Assembly: GCA_005880525.1 (NCBI GenBank) | Contig: VBFW01000122.1 | Coordinates: forward strand, 1 to 15,331 | Reading direction: 5' to 3' | Source of the DNA: Chloroflexota bacterium | Lineage (GTDB): Bacteria > Chloroflexota > Dormibacteria > Dormibacterales > Dormibacteraceae | Length of the DNA: 15,331 bases | In this document: positions 6,376 through 12,272 of the stretch, one piece after another | Layout of the letters: every line of letters starts with the position of its first letter | Position numbering within the stretch: the first letter of the stretch is position 1 | Made by a program: the position numbers and the translations under genes | The notes under the pieces: generated by a model | Databases searched by the model: none | What the model saw: the letters and a program-made list of their open reading frames with translations, nothing else | Told to the model about the DNA's origin: nothing

Positions 6376-7590
6376 CTACGAGCGGAGCGTGGGATCCACG
6401 AGCGGGACGAGAACTCTCTTCGTGTATGTCTGACCGTTGTACGAGAACGTGCCCGAGAAGAGATAGGCGGGCTCGTAGAAACCCTCGCCGTGGGACACCG
6501 CTAGTGCGTACACGAGCTCGACCGTCTTGAGGTCGACCGTGGGCACCGGCTGGATTGTTTGCGTCGATGCCGGCGCGGAAGCGAGAGCCACCCGCACCGC
6601 GTCGTCGTTGGAGATGAGGCGGTACGTCGTGGCGTCGAGGTTCAGCGGCAGCGGGCCGGAGGCTGCAATGATGGCGCCGTTGCTGATGTCGACGCCCGCC
6701 CCGTATCGCTGGCCGATCCAGTTGATGAGAAACACCACACCGCCGTCCGGCAGCTGGAACGCACGCGAGTACTGAACAAGCACATGTCCGTTCGCCTGCT
6801 GGACCGTGACCTCGTTGGGCCAGGACGGCACCAGGCTGTAGCCGCCCAGGAATGTTGCCGCCGCACCCCGGGAATCCGCGCCGCCTGTGCTGACGGGGCT
6901 CGTGGGCGCCAGGTTGAAATAGGGCTCGAGGGGCAATTGAGGCTCGGTCGGTTGAACCGTGAGGACGAACGCCTGGCCCCTGTACGTGCCTAGGAATCCG
7001 CTTCCGGACCGCACCTGTTTGTCGCTCGAGGCGCCGACAGAGGCAGCGAATTCATCGGCCAGACTCGCGCTGGGTTCGGCGTATCGGTAGACCGGCGCTT
7101 GCACCGACTGCAGCGGCATCTGACCCGTCCACCGAAGTGTCGCCGGCCCGAAATACAGGTTCGACTGATCCAGGGCGAAGCCGCTCGACAAGCTGGGGCC
7201 GTTCGCGGCAGGGGCGGGCACAAGGCCGGGATGCAAGGCGGGGGTGGGCAGCTTGCCGGCGTCGCTCAACGCCAGGCCTGGCGCCTGCGCCCCCTGGGTG
7301 TATGAGTTGTGCGTCGGGCCGAGTCGCAGGCCGCTGTTCAGCAGGATGCCGGCCCCGACCACCACGACCAGCAGCACGGCGACCGCGCCGAGCGGGATGG
7401 CGGGTGCCTGGCGGAACAGGGCGCCCGTCGAGCCGATCACATCGCGCAGGCGCGTCCAGAGCGGCCGCCTGGCCTGCATCCGCAGCCACAGCTCGTCCTC
7501 GAAGCCGCGACGCGGTCGAGTGGTCGCGAACGCATCGTCCAGCTCGCGCTGGAGCGCTGCCAGCTCGAGGTCTTCCTTGTCGTCACTCAA
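6376..7590 (-). CDS. Membrane-bound anti-sigma-like protein, large extracytoplasmic domain
   Basis: A 404-residue protein from TTG 7590, which overlaps the sigma-factor stop by 8 nt (TTGAGTGA) and has GAGG 9 nt upstream. The cytoplasmic part (about 1-64) is charged and helical (ELAALQRELDDAF, FEDELWLRMQARRP). One membrane helix follows at about 65-85, then about 320 residues outside the membrane, with the sequence LYFGPATLRWTGQMP near 145-160. The position directly after an ECF sigma gene, the single helix and the coupling argue for an anti-sigma factor holding the sigma factor at the membrane. However, the HxxxCxxC zinc motif of ZAS anti-sigma factors is absent from the cytoplasmic part, unlike in the second anti-sigma in this window. 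The signal sensed is unknown. Confidence 0.8.
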   Translation of the reverse strand: MSDDKEDLELAALQRELDDAFATTRPRRGFEDELWLRMQARRPLWTRLRDVIGSTGALFRQAPAIPLGAVAVLLVVVVGAGILLNSGLRLGPTHNSYTQGAQAPGLALSDAGKLPTPALHPGLVPAPAANGPSLSSGFALDQSNLYFGPATLRWTGQMPLQSVQAPVYRYAEPSASLADEFAASVGASSDKQVRSGSGFLGTYRGQAFVLTVQPTEPQLPLEPYFNLAPTSPVSTGGADSRGAAATFLGGYSLVPSWPNEVTVQQANGHVLVQYSRAFQLPDGGVVFLINWIGQRYGAGVDISNGAIIAASGPLPLNLDATTYRLISNDDAVRVALASAPASTQTIQPVPTVDLKTVELVYALAVSHGEGFYEPAYLFSGTFSYNGQTYTKRVLVPLVDPTLRS

Positions 7591-8098
7591 CGGCTTGTTC
7601 CTCGCCGGCGACCGCGTCGCGCAGCGCCTTCAGAGCTCGGTGATACAGCATCTTGGCCGCGTCCTCGCTGCAGCTCATCAGGTGACCGACCTCGTCGAAG
7701 CTGAGCCCCGAATGGCGCAGGGAGATCGCGTCGCGCTGGCGCTCCGGCAGGCGAGCCACATGCGCGAGCAGCCCCTGGTACTGGATTCGGTCCTCGGCCA
7801 TCGCGGACGGATCTTCCTCGGCCTCCGGCTGGTGCTCCATCGTCCGCTGCAGGCGGTCGCGCCGGCCGCGCGCCCGGAAATGATCGAGCGTGGCGTTGCG
7901 AGCGATGCGGAACAGCCACGCCGCGGGCGTGACGTTGCGCGGCTCGAAACGGTCGTATGCCTGGTAGGCGTTCATGAAGACCTGGGCGGTGATGTCCTCG
8001 GCGTCGGCGGAGGTGCCAACCTGCGCCCGGACATAGGCGTATATGCGCCCAAGATAGTCGCGGTAGACGTCCTCGAAAGGCGGCCGGTCGGAAGCCAA
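7583..8098 (-). CDS. ECF-type RNA polymerase sigma factor (sigma-70 family), module 1
   Basis: A 171-residue protein with only regions 2 and 4, as in ECF sigma factors. Region 2 covers about residues 5-78 (YRDYLGRIYAYVRAQVG, then DAEDITAQVFMNAY and AAWLFRIARNATLDHFRARGR). Region 4 covers about 108-162 (LPERQRDAISLRHSGLSFDE with a helix-turn-helix ending HRALKAL). The start is TTG 8098, because an ATG at 8109 is out of frame and region 2 begins only a few residues later. TACCAT lies 9 nt upstream and no Shine-Dalgarno sequence is seen. It should redirect RNA polymerase to a small regulon under control of the co-encoded membrane protein 6376-7590, with which it overlaps. It lies 68 nt downstream of the GDPD gene. 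Confidence 0.93.
   Translation of the reverse strand: MASDRPPFEDVYRDYLGRIYAYVRAQVGTSADAEDITAQVFMNAYQAYDRFEPRNVTPAAWLFRIARNATLDHFRARGRRDRLQRTMEHQPEAEEDPSAMAEDRIQYQGLLAHVARLPERQRDAISLRHSGLSFDEVGHLMSCSEDAAKMLYHRALKALRDAVAGEEQAVE
7597..7603 (-). promoter_or_regulatory. Ribosome-binding site of anti-sigma module 1
   Basis: GAGGAAC on the minus strand, with GAGG 9 nt before TTG 7590 and inside the sigma-factor reading frame. It supports the TTG over a GTG at 7586, which is in the wrong frame. Confidence 0.55.
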
Positions 8099-8166
8099 GG
8101 CCGGTTCATGGTATTTGGCGGCACTTCAGTTGAGGCAACGAGCCGCCACACGCGGATGTAACGCCG

Positions 8167-8913
8167 CTACGACCTGAGCGCCTGTCCCACCTCGACCGGA
8201 CGGTTGGTGAAGATCGAGTCCGGCTTGCAGTACTTGCACCAGGCCACTCCCGCATCGTCGTCCACGGTCCACGTCCCGACCGCGCCGCCCGCGGAGTGCA
8301 CCTGCTCCACCAACCCGCGGTCCATCGCGCCCCAGTGCGGCGAGAACACGTCAGCGCCCGCCTCGCGCAGCATGCGCGCCGGGTCCAACGGGCGCGCGCC
8401 TTCGAGGATGCCGAGCTGGAGGCGCGGCTCCATCTCGCGCAACTTGCGAATCGCCGGATGGTGGAACGAGACCACAGCGCATTCCTGCACAGCGCCCAGC
8501 TGGCGCAGCATATTCACGAGCTTCTCCTCGAGACCGTCGTAAGTGATTGGTAGCTGCTTGATCTCGATAACGAGACCGACCTTGCCCAGCGCCAGCTCGA
8601 TGACGTCGTGGAGCAGCGGGATGTGCTCGCCCTCGCCGGCGTCGAGCTTCCGCAGGTGGGCCGCGGTGTGGTCGCGAACGAATCCCTGGCCGTTGGTTGT
8701 CCGCTCGAGCGTGTGGTCGTGGATGACGACGAGCCTGCCGTCGGACGACAGGTGGACGTCGCACTCGATTAGGTCGCAGCCGGCCTCGATGGCGGAGCGA
8801 AACGACCGCATCGTGTTCTCGGGGTTATGGGCCGGATTGCCGCGATGGCCGCCGAGCAGCGGCCGGCCCTCGTCGTGCGCGTTCTCGTAACGCGCTCGAA
8901 TGCTCTCAGTCAA
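8167..8913 (-). CDS. Glycerophosphodiester phosphodiesterase (GDPD family)
   Basis: A 248-residue TIM-barrel enzyme that hydrolyses glycerophosphodiesters to glycerol-3-phosphate and an alcohol. Motifs in order: GHRGNPAHNPENT (His23, Arg24, Glu33), LIECDVHLSSDG (Glu50, Asp52) and VVIHDHTLERTTNG (His65), then a later LVIEIKQLP strand and the closing GTWTVDDD and SIFTNRP segments. All expected catalytic and metal residues are present. No signal peptide is seen, so it is probably cytoplasmic. The start is TTG 8913; TATGCT lies 8 nt upstream with no Shine-Dalgarno sequence, suggesting a leaderless or near-leaderless mRNA. It is divergent from the MoxR-type gene across 76 nt. A role in phospholipid breakdown and phosphate recycling is the usual one. 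Confidence 0.95.
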   Translation of the reverse strand: MTESIRARYENAHDEGRPLLGGHRGNPAHNPENTMRSFRSAIEAGCDLIECDVHLSSDGRLVVIHDHTLERTTNGQGFVRDHTAAHLRKLDAGEGEHIPLLHDVIELALGKVGLVIEIKQLPITYDGLEEKLVNMLRQLGAVQECAVVSFHHPAIRKLREMEPRLQLGILEGARPLDPARMLREAGADVFSPHWGAMDRGLVEQVHSAGGAVGTWTVDDDAGVAWCKYCKPDSIFTNRPVEVGQALRS

Positions 8914-8921
8914 CGCGCCCG

Positions 8922-8927
8922 AGCATA
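8922..8927 (-). promoter_or_regulatory. Putative -10 box of GDPD gene
   Basis: TATGCT on the minus strand, 8 nt before TTG 8913, matching TANNNT. There is no Shine-Dalgarno sequence and no convincing -35. A 12-bp GC palindrome (8931-8942) lies just upstream. Confidence 0.4.
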
Positions 8928-8976
8928 GCGCGCCGGCCGGCGACGGTTAGTGCGGAAAGGCGCACTCGACCTTCTC

Positions 8977-8982
8977 TATAGT
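8977..8982 (+). promoter_or_regulatory. Putative -10 box of MoxR-type gene, leaderless start
   Basis: TATAGT, five of six matches to TATAAT, followed by exactly 7 nt and ATG 8990. There is no Shine-Dalgarno sequence. This placement makes the in-frame GTG at 8981 an unlikely start, since it would lie within the -10 box. Confidence 0.55.
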
Positions 8983-8989
8983 GCACGGC

Positions 8990-10387
8990 ATGGCCCCCAC
9001 CGCGTCCCGAACCATCGCTGAGCTGCGCGCATCCGGACATCTGCACGAGTCCGTCAAGCACGAGATGCGCCGCAACCTGCTGGCGCGGCTGAGGTCAGGA
9101 GAGCCGCTGCTGGCCGGCATCGTCGGCTACGACGAGACAGTCCTGCCACAGCTGTCCAACGCCATCATCTCCGGCCACGACGTGATCCTTCTCGGCGAGC
9201 GCGGCCAGGCCAAGAGCCGGATCATGCGCTCGCTGGTCAGCCTGCTCGACGAGCAGGTGCCGGTCATCGCGGGCTGCGAGATCAACGACCATCCATTCGC
9301 GCCCATCTGCAAACGCTGTCGCGACCTGGTGGCCGCCGGCGGGGACGACGTCGAGGTGGCATGGGTTCACCGCGACGAGCGATACGGCGAGAAGCTCGCG
9401 ACGCCAGACATCTCGATCGCGGACCTCATCGGTGAGGTCGACCCGATCAAGGTCGCCGAGGGTCGGTATCTCGCCGACGAGCTGACCATCCACTACGGCC
9501 TGCTGCCTCGCACCAACCGCGGCATCTTCGGCATCAACGAGCTGCCCGACCTCGCCGAGCGCATCCAGGTCGGACTGCTCAACATCATGGAAGAGAAGGA
9601 CGTGCAGATCCGCGGCTACCGCGTGCGTCTGCCGCTCGACCTCTTCGTGATCGCCAGCGCGAACCCCGAGGACTACACGTCGCGCGGCCGCATCATCACT
9701 CCGCTCAAGGACCGCTTCGGCTCGCAGGTGCGCACGCACTACCCGCTGACCACCGGCGAAGAGATGCAGATCATGGAGTCGGAGCGCAACCCGGTACCCG
9801 AGGACTTCGAGCTGATCTTCCCCGGCTTCATGAAAGAGATCGTCGCGGAGCTCACCCACCTCGCGCGACGCAGCCCTCACATCTCGCAGTCATCCGGCGT
9901 GTCGGTGCGCATGTCGATCGCCAACTTCGAGAACCTGGCGAGCAACTCGGTGCGCAGGGCAGCCCGGCTCGGCGAGTCGATCGCCGTGCCTCGGATCACA
10001 GACCTCGCGTACCTCACCTCTTCGACCGCGGGGCGAGTCGAGATCGAAGCGCTGGACGAGGGCAAGGAGGAGCAGGTTCTTTCGCGCCTCGAGCGTGGCG
10101 CGGTCAGCGCGGTGTTCAGCCGCTACTTCTCCGCGTCTCATTTCGACGGGCTCGTATCGCGGTTCGAGGACGGAACGATGCTCGAGGTCGGCGAGGGCAT
10201 CTCGGCTCGCGCATACACGCGCGCGATCGGTGAGGTGCCCGAGCTCGCGACGGCGCTGAAGAAGCTGAACCTGCCCGACCGGCCCGAGGTGCGCGCGTCG
10301 GTGATCGAGTTCCTGCTCGAGGGGCTGCACCTCAACAAGCGCCTTAACAAGGACGAGGTCGAAGGGCGCGCTGTTTACCGCCGGTAG
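8990..10387 (+). CDS. MoxR/magnesium-chelatase (ChlI)-type AAA+ ATPase
   Basis: A 465-residue protein from ATG 8990. Walker A is GERGQAKSR at residues 69-77. The Walker B position reads GIFGINELPDL (178-188), with Asn where most AAA+ proteins have Asp, followed by a conserved Glu. The sensor-1 region is FVIASANPEDYTSRGRIITP (219-238). Between Walker A and B there is an insertion with Cys96, Cys107 and Cys110 (GCEINDHPFAPICKRC), a possible metal site. A helical lid and a C-terminal domain of about 200 residues follow. Proteins of this type are chaperone-like ATPases that usually work with a VWA-domain partner to insert metals or remodel proteins. No VWA gene is adjacent here. There is no chlorophyll-pathway context, so a true Mg-chelatase role is not supported. 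Confidence 0.88.
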   Translation: MAPTASRTIAELRASGHLHESVKHEMRRNLLARLRSGEPLLAGIVGYDETVLPQLSNAIISGHDVILLGERGQAKSRIMRSLVSLLDEQVPVIAGCEINDHPFAPICKRCRDLVAAGGDDVEVAWVHRDERYGEKLATPDISIADLIGEVDPIKVAEGRYLADELTIHYGLLPRTNRGIFGINELPDLAERIQVGLLNIMEEKDVQIRGYRVRLPLDLFVIASANPEDYTSRGRIITPLKDRFGSQVRTHYPLTTGEEMQIMESERNPVPEDFELIFPGFMKEIVAELTHLARRSPHISQSSGVSVRMSIANFENLASNSVRRAARLGESIAVPRITDLAYLTSSTAGRVEIEALDEGKEEQVLSRLERGAVSAVFSRYFSASHFDGLVSRFEDGTMLEVGEGISARAYTRAIGEVPELATALKKLNLPDRPEVRASVIEFLLEGLHLNKRLNKDEVEGRAVYRR

Positions 10388-10485
10388 CTGGTCCTAGTCC
10401 CCTCACCCCTGATCCCCCTCCTGGTCCTGCACTCCTCACCCCTGACCCCTCTCCTAGTCCTGCACTCCTCACCCCTGATCCCTCT
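10388..10485. repeat. Three imperfect tandem copies of a ~33-nt pyrimidine-rich repeat
   Basis: The copies lie at about 10388-10419 (32 nt), 10420-10452 (33 nt) and 10453-10485 (33 nt). The shared core is CTCACCCCTGAYCCCYCT, and each copy opens with a CTRGTCCT segment. The last two copies differ at only a few positions. It begins on the base after the stop of the MoxR-type gene and runs into a hairpin. The core looks like the CTCACCCC...CTCTCC type of intergenic palindromic element common in many GC-rich bacteria; that comparison is from memory. It is noncoding as far as I can see. Confidence 0.8.
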
Positions 10486-10499
10486 CCTAAAGGAGAGGG
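10480..10499. terminator. Perfect 8-bp hairpin, possible terminator of the MoxR-type gene
   Basis: CCCTCTCC (10480-10487), loop TAAA, GGAGAGGG (10492-10499). It follows the tandem repeats and may be the palindromic half of the same element. There is no T-run after it (TGCCTTCC), so a standard Rho-independent terminator is doubtful. Confidence 0.4.
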
Positions 10500-10509
10500 T
10501 GCCTTCCCT

Positions 10510-10530
10510 AGACTCCACTTCGTGGAGTCT
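10510..10530. repeat. Perfect 9-bp hairpin before the zinc-ribbon gene
   Basis: AGACTCCAC (10510-10518), loop TTC, GTGGAGTCT (10522-10530). It ends 9 nt before ATG 10540 and has no T-tract. The right arm contains a possible in-frame GTG start (10522). It could influence translation or stabilise the 5' end of the downstream mRNA. Confidence 0.65.
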
Positions 10531-10539
10531 CAACAGGTC

Positions 10540-10719
10540 ATGTGTGACAACTGCCGGGCCCAGCTCGCACCAGGCGCGGCGTACTGCGAGCGCTGTGGCG
10601 CGCGCACCAGGAAGGCGCGCCGGCTCGTGCGCCTGGCCATCCGCGTGGAGCTCCTGTTCTTTGCGCTCGTTGTGGTCCTGGTGATCGCCTTCACCTGGAT
10701 CTACGCGGTGCAGAAGTAG
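10540..10719 (+). CDS. Zinc-ribbon membrane microprotein
   Basis: A 59-residue protein from ATG 10540. It opens MCDNCRAQLAPGAAYCERCG, with Cys2/Cys5 and Cys16/Cys19 forming a CxxC-x10-CxxC zinc ribbon of the type found at the N-terminus of many membrane proteins. A basic linker (ARTRKARRLVR) and one membrane helix at about 36-56 follow, ending in a short WIYAVQK tail. In-frame GTG 10522 would give 65 residues but lies in the arm of a perfect hairpin, and the sequence before the ATG does not look conserved. A weak AGG lies close to the ATG. The gene is 5 nt upstream of the DinB-like gene, so they are likely co-transcribed. Function is unknown; it may be a small adaptor at the membrane. Confidence 0.75.
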   Translation: MCDNCRAQLAPGAAYCERCGARTRKARRLVRLAIRVELLFFALVVVLVIAFTWIYAVQK

Positions 10720-10724
10720 CGTCG

Positions 10725-11270
10725 ATGGAGCTCGAGGAGGAGCTCAGCCCCGCCGACGCAGTGCTGCTCATGAGCTCCGTGCCCGAGCGCATCAGCGACC
10801 TCGTCTACGGTCTCGACGAGGCGAAGCTTCGCTACCGCCACGGGCCCGCGTTTCCCACCCTCGGCGGACTAATCGCACACCTCTTGGAGTCGGGCACGCG
10901 AGTCGACGCGCTCCTCAGACGCGCGCACCTCGAAGGCCTCGACACCGCCGACCTTTCGAGCACCATCGATCCGCTCCAGATGCAAGAGCTCGACCGCCCG
11001 CTGCAGGAGGCGGTGGACGATTTCGCGCGCGTCAGGCGACGCACCGTCGACCTTCTGCACGGCTGGGGCAAGAACGAATGGGAGCGCATGGTCTCGGATC
11101 CGCACGCCGGCGAAGTCACACTCCTCGACATCTGCCGGCGGGTGTCACGCCATGAGATGGCGCACATCGTCCAGATCCGCAACCTGACCGCGCTGCTGCC
11201 AGAGCCAGAGGACCTCGGCCCGCCGACCGACGGCCAGCGGATCCCGAGCGGCGCGCCCGACATCGCCTAA
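10725..11270 (+). CDS. DinB-like four-helix-bundle protein
   Basis: A 181-residue all-helical protein from ATG 10725. It has the spaced histidines of the DinB/YfiT superfamily: His52 in IAHLLESGTRVDALLRR and an HxxxH pair, His143 and His147, in SRHEMAHIVQIRNL. These three histidines usually bind a divalent metal. Bacterial members include DNA-damage-induced proteins and thiol-dependent S-transferases (bacillithiol or mycothiol users); the substrate here cannot be told. The C-terminus (EPEDLGPPTDGQRIPSGAP) is likely disordered. It sits 5 nt after the zinc-ribbon gene and 17 nt before the EVE-domain gene. No strong Shine-Dalgarno sequence is visible, so it may depend on the upstream gene's translation. 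Confidence 0.8.
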   Translation: MELEEELSPADAVLLMSSVPERISDLVYGLDEAKLRYRHGPAFPTLGGLIAHLLESGTRVDALLRRAHLEGLDTADLSSTIDPLQMQELDRPLQEAVDDFARVRRRTVDLLHGWGKNEWERMVSDPHAGEVTLLDICRRVSRHEMAHIVQIRNLTALLPEPEDLGPPTDGQRIPSGAPDIA

Positions 11271-11287
11271 GTCCGACAATTCGGGTC

Positions 11288-11857
11288 GTGGCGGAGGAGT
11301 TCAGCGAAGAGCAGCCCGCGGCCGCGGAAGGCGGGCCGGCAAAGTCAGGCCGGAGCCGCCGGCGGCGCAAGTCCGGCAAGACCGAGGGCCGCGCCAGCCA
11401 GTACTGGATGGTGGTGAGCTCGCCCGACAACTTCCGGAAGACGCGCGAGCACGGGTTCACGATCCAGGGCCTGAAGACCCGCCACCGCCGCCGGGTGGAA
11501 TCGATGCGGGTCGGCGACCGGCTCCTTTACTACGTGACCGGTCGCATGGGCTTTGCCGCGACGGTCACCATCGCGTCCCCGATGTACGAGGACCACACGC
11601 CCATCTGGAAAACGGCGCGGCGCGACGAGGACTACCCGTGGCGAGTGCACATTCGCGGCGACGTCCTGCTCGACGAGGCCGACTGGGTGCCGGCCAAGGA
11701 GATCGCGTATCGCCTCGACTACGTGCGCAAGTGGCCACCCGAGCACTGGACGCTCGCATTCCAGGGTCACATCCACATGCTCAACCGCAACGACTTCTCG
11801 GTGATCGAAGACGCGATCGCGTCAAGCGCCAGGCGCCAGAGGCACCTCGCGGGGTAG
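11288..11857 (+). CDS. EVE-domain (PUA-like) protein with basic disordered N-terminus
   Basis: A 189-residue protein from GTG 11288. Residues 1-37 are low-complexity, acidic and then strongly basic (SGRSRRRRKSGKTEG), as expected for a flexible nucleic-acid-contacting tail. The EVE domain follows at about 38-180. It begins QYWMVVSSPDNF and includes RVGDRLLYYVTGRMGFAATV, the ring of conserved hydrophobic and aromatic residues that makes the base-binding pocket. EVE domains bind modified bases such as 5-methylcytosine derivatives in DNA or RNA, and bacterial examples occur alone or fused to restriction enzymes. No nuclease is encoded nearby. GACAAT lies 7 nt upstream of the GTG and may be a -10 box, weakly. 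It lies after the DinB-like gene and before the broken membrane-protein gene. Confidence 0.85.
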   Translation: MAEEFSEEQPAAAEGGPAKSGRSRRRRKSGKTEGRASQYWMVVSSPDNFRKTREHGFTIQGLKTRHRRRVESMRVGDRLLYYVTGRMGFAATVTIASPMYEDHTPIWKTARRDEDYPWRVHIRGDVLLDEADWVPAKEIAYRLDYVRKWPPEHWTLAFQGHIHMLNRNDFSVIEDAIASSARRQRHLAG

Positions 11858-11869
11858 AGGCTCCGCGTC

Positions 11870-12221
11870 ATGAAGGTCCTCTCCCGGATCTATCGATTCC
11901 ACTTCCGCGACGAGCGGCGGGAGCGGCTGTTCCTGGCTTCGCTGGCATTTCTGCTGACGTTCGGGATCGTGCGCGGGATCACGGTCTCGATCCGCGCCGG
12001 CATCGGCCCGTTCCACAACGTGAGCGCCGGCGGAGTTCGCGCTCTGGCTGAACCTGCAGGACGTGTACTGGGAGCGCCAGGGGCGAGTCAGCGTTGACGT
12101 CGTGCTCATCTTCGGCGGGCTGCTTTCGGTCGGGATCTGGGGAGGGCCATTCCTGGGAGGGTTGACCCGGAACCTCTTTCGCCGAGGCCTAAGCCTTCCT
12201 GAACGCCGCCCCGAGGAGTAG
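11870..12221 (+). pseudogene. Membrane-protein gene broken by an internal deletion and frameshift
   Basis: The 5' part starts at ATG 11870 (MKVLSRIYRFHFRDERRERL, then a membrane helix LFLASLAFLLTFGIVRG) and stays homologous-looking up to HNVSAGG, at about 12034. From 12033 the +1 frame carries EFALWLNLQDVYWERQGRVS, then a second membrane region (VVLIFGGLLSVGIWGG) and a TAG at 12219-12221. I know a family of small integral membrane proteins in which HNVS.GG..IHHLVWGI and a later LTLDEFALWLNLEDVYW occur in one frame. Here the roughly 50-60 residues between them appear to be missing, and the two ends are joined out of frame. Read in the first frame, the product is a 75-residue protein with a nonsense tail to 12097. 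The second half has no start until GTG 12063, inside its conserved motif. It is the last gene of the zinc-ribbon/DinB/EVE unit. Confidence 0.75.
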
Positions 12222-12272
12222 AGCCTGTGGCGTCACAAATCCAGGACCTGCGGTGCTTATGGGGTAGTGGGC

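Noticed and set aside
8931..8942. 12-bp palindrome CGCCGGCCGGCG between GDPD and the MoxR-type gene
   Set aside because: Such GC palindromes occur easily by chance at this base composition; it is not counted as a regulatory site without conservation data.
8981..8989. GTG 8981 as the start of the MoxR-type gene
   Set aside because: It overlaps the putative TATAGT -10 box, and ATG 8990 follows three codons later.
9095..9880. A 261-codon minus-strand frame inside the MoxR-type gene
   Set aside because: The opposite strand encodes a clear AAA+ domain; this frame is its shadow.
8990..10387. Annotation as magnesium chelatase for chlorophyll synthesis
   Set aside because: No bch/chl gene is nearby and the Walker B and Cys insertion differ; only the broader MoxR/ChlI-type family is supported.
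10388..10485. Repeat block as a CRISPR array
   Set aside because: The units are directly adjacent with no spacers, imperfect, and no cas genes are in the window.
11288..11857. EVE-domain gene as part of a restriction or other defence island
   Set aside because: No nuclease, methylase, toxin or mobile gene is nearby; EVE proteins are also common as housekeeping genes.
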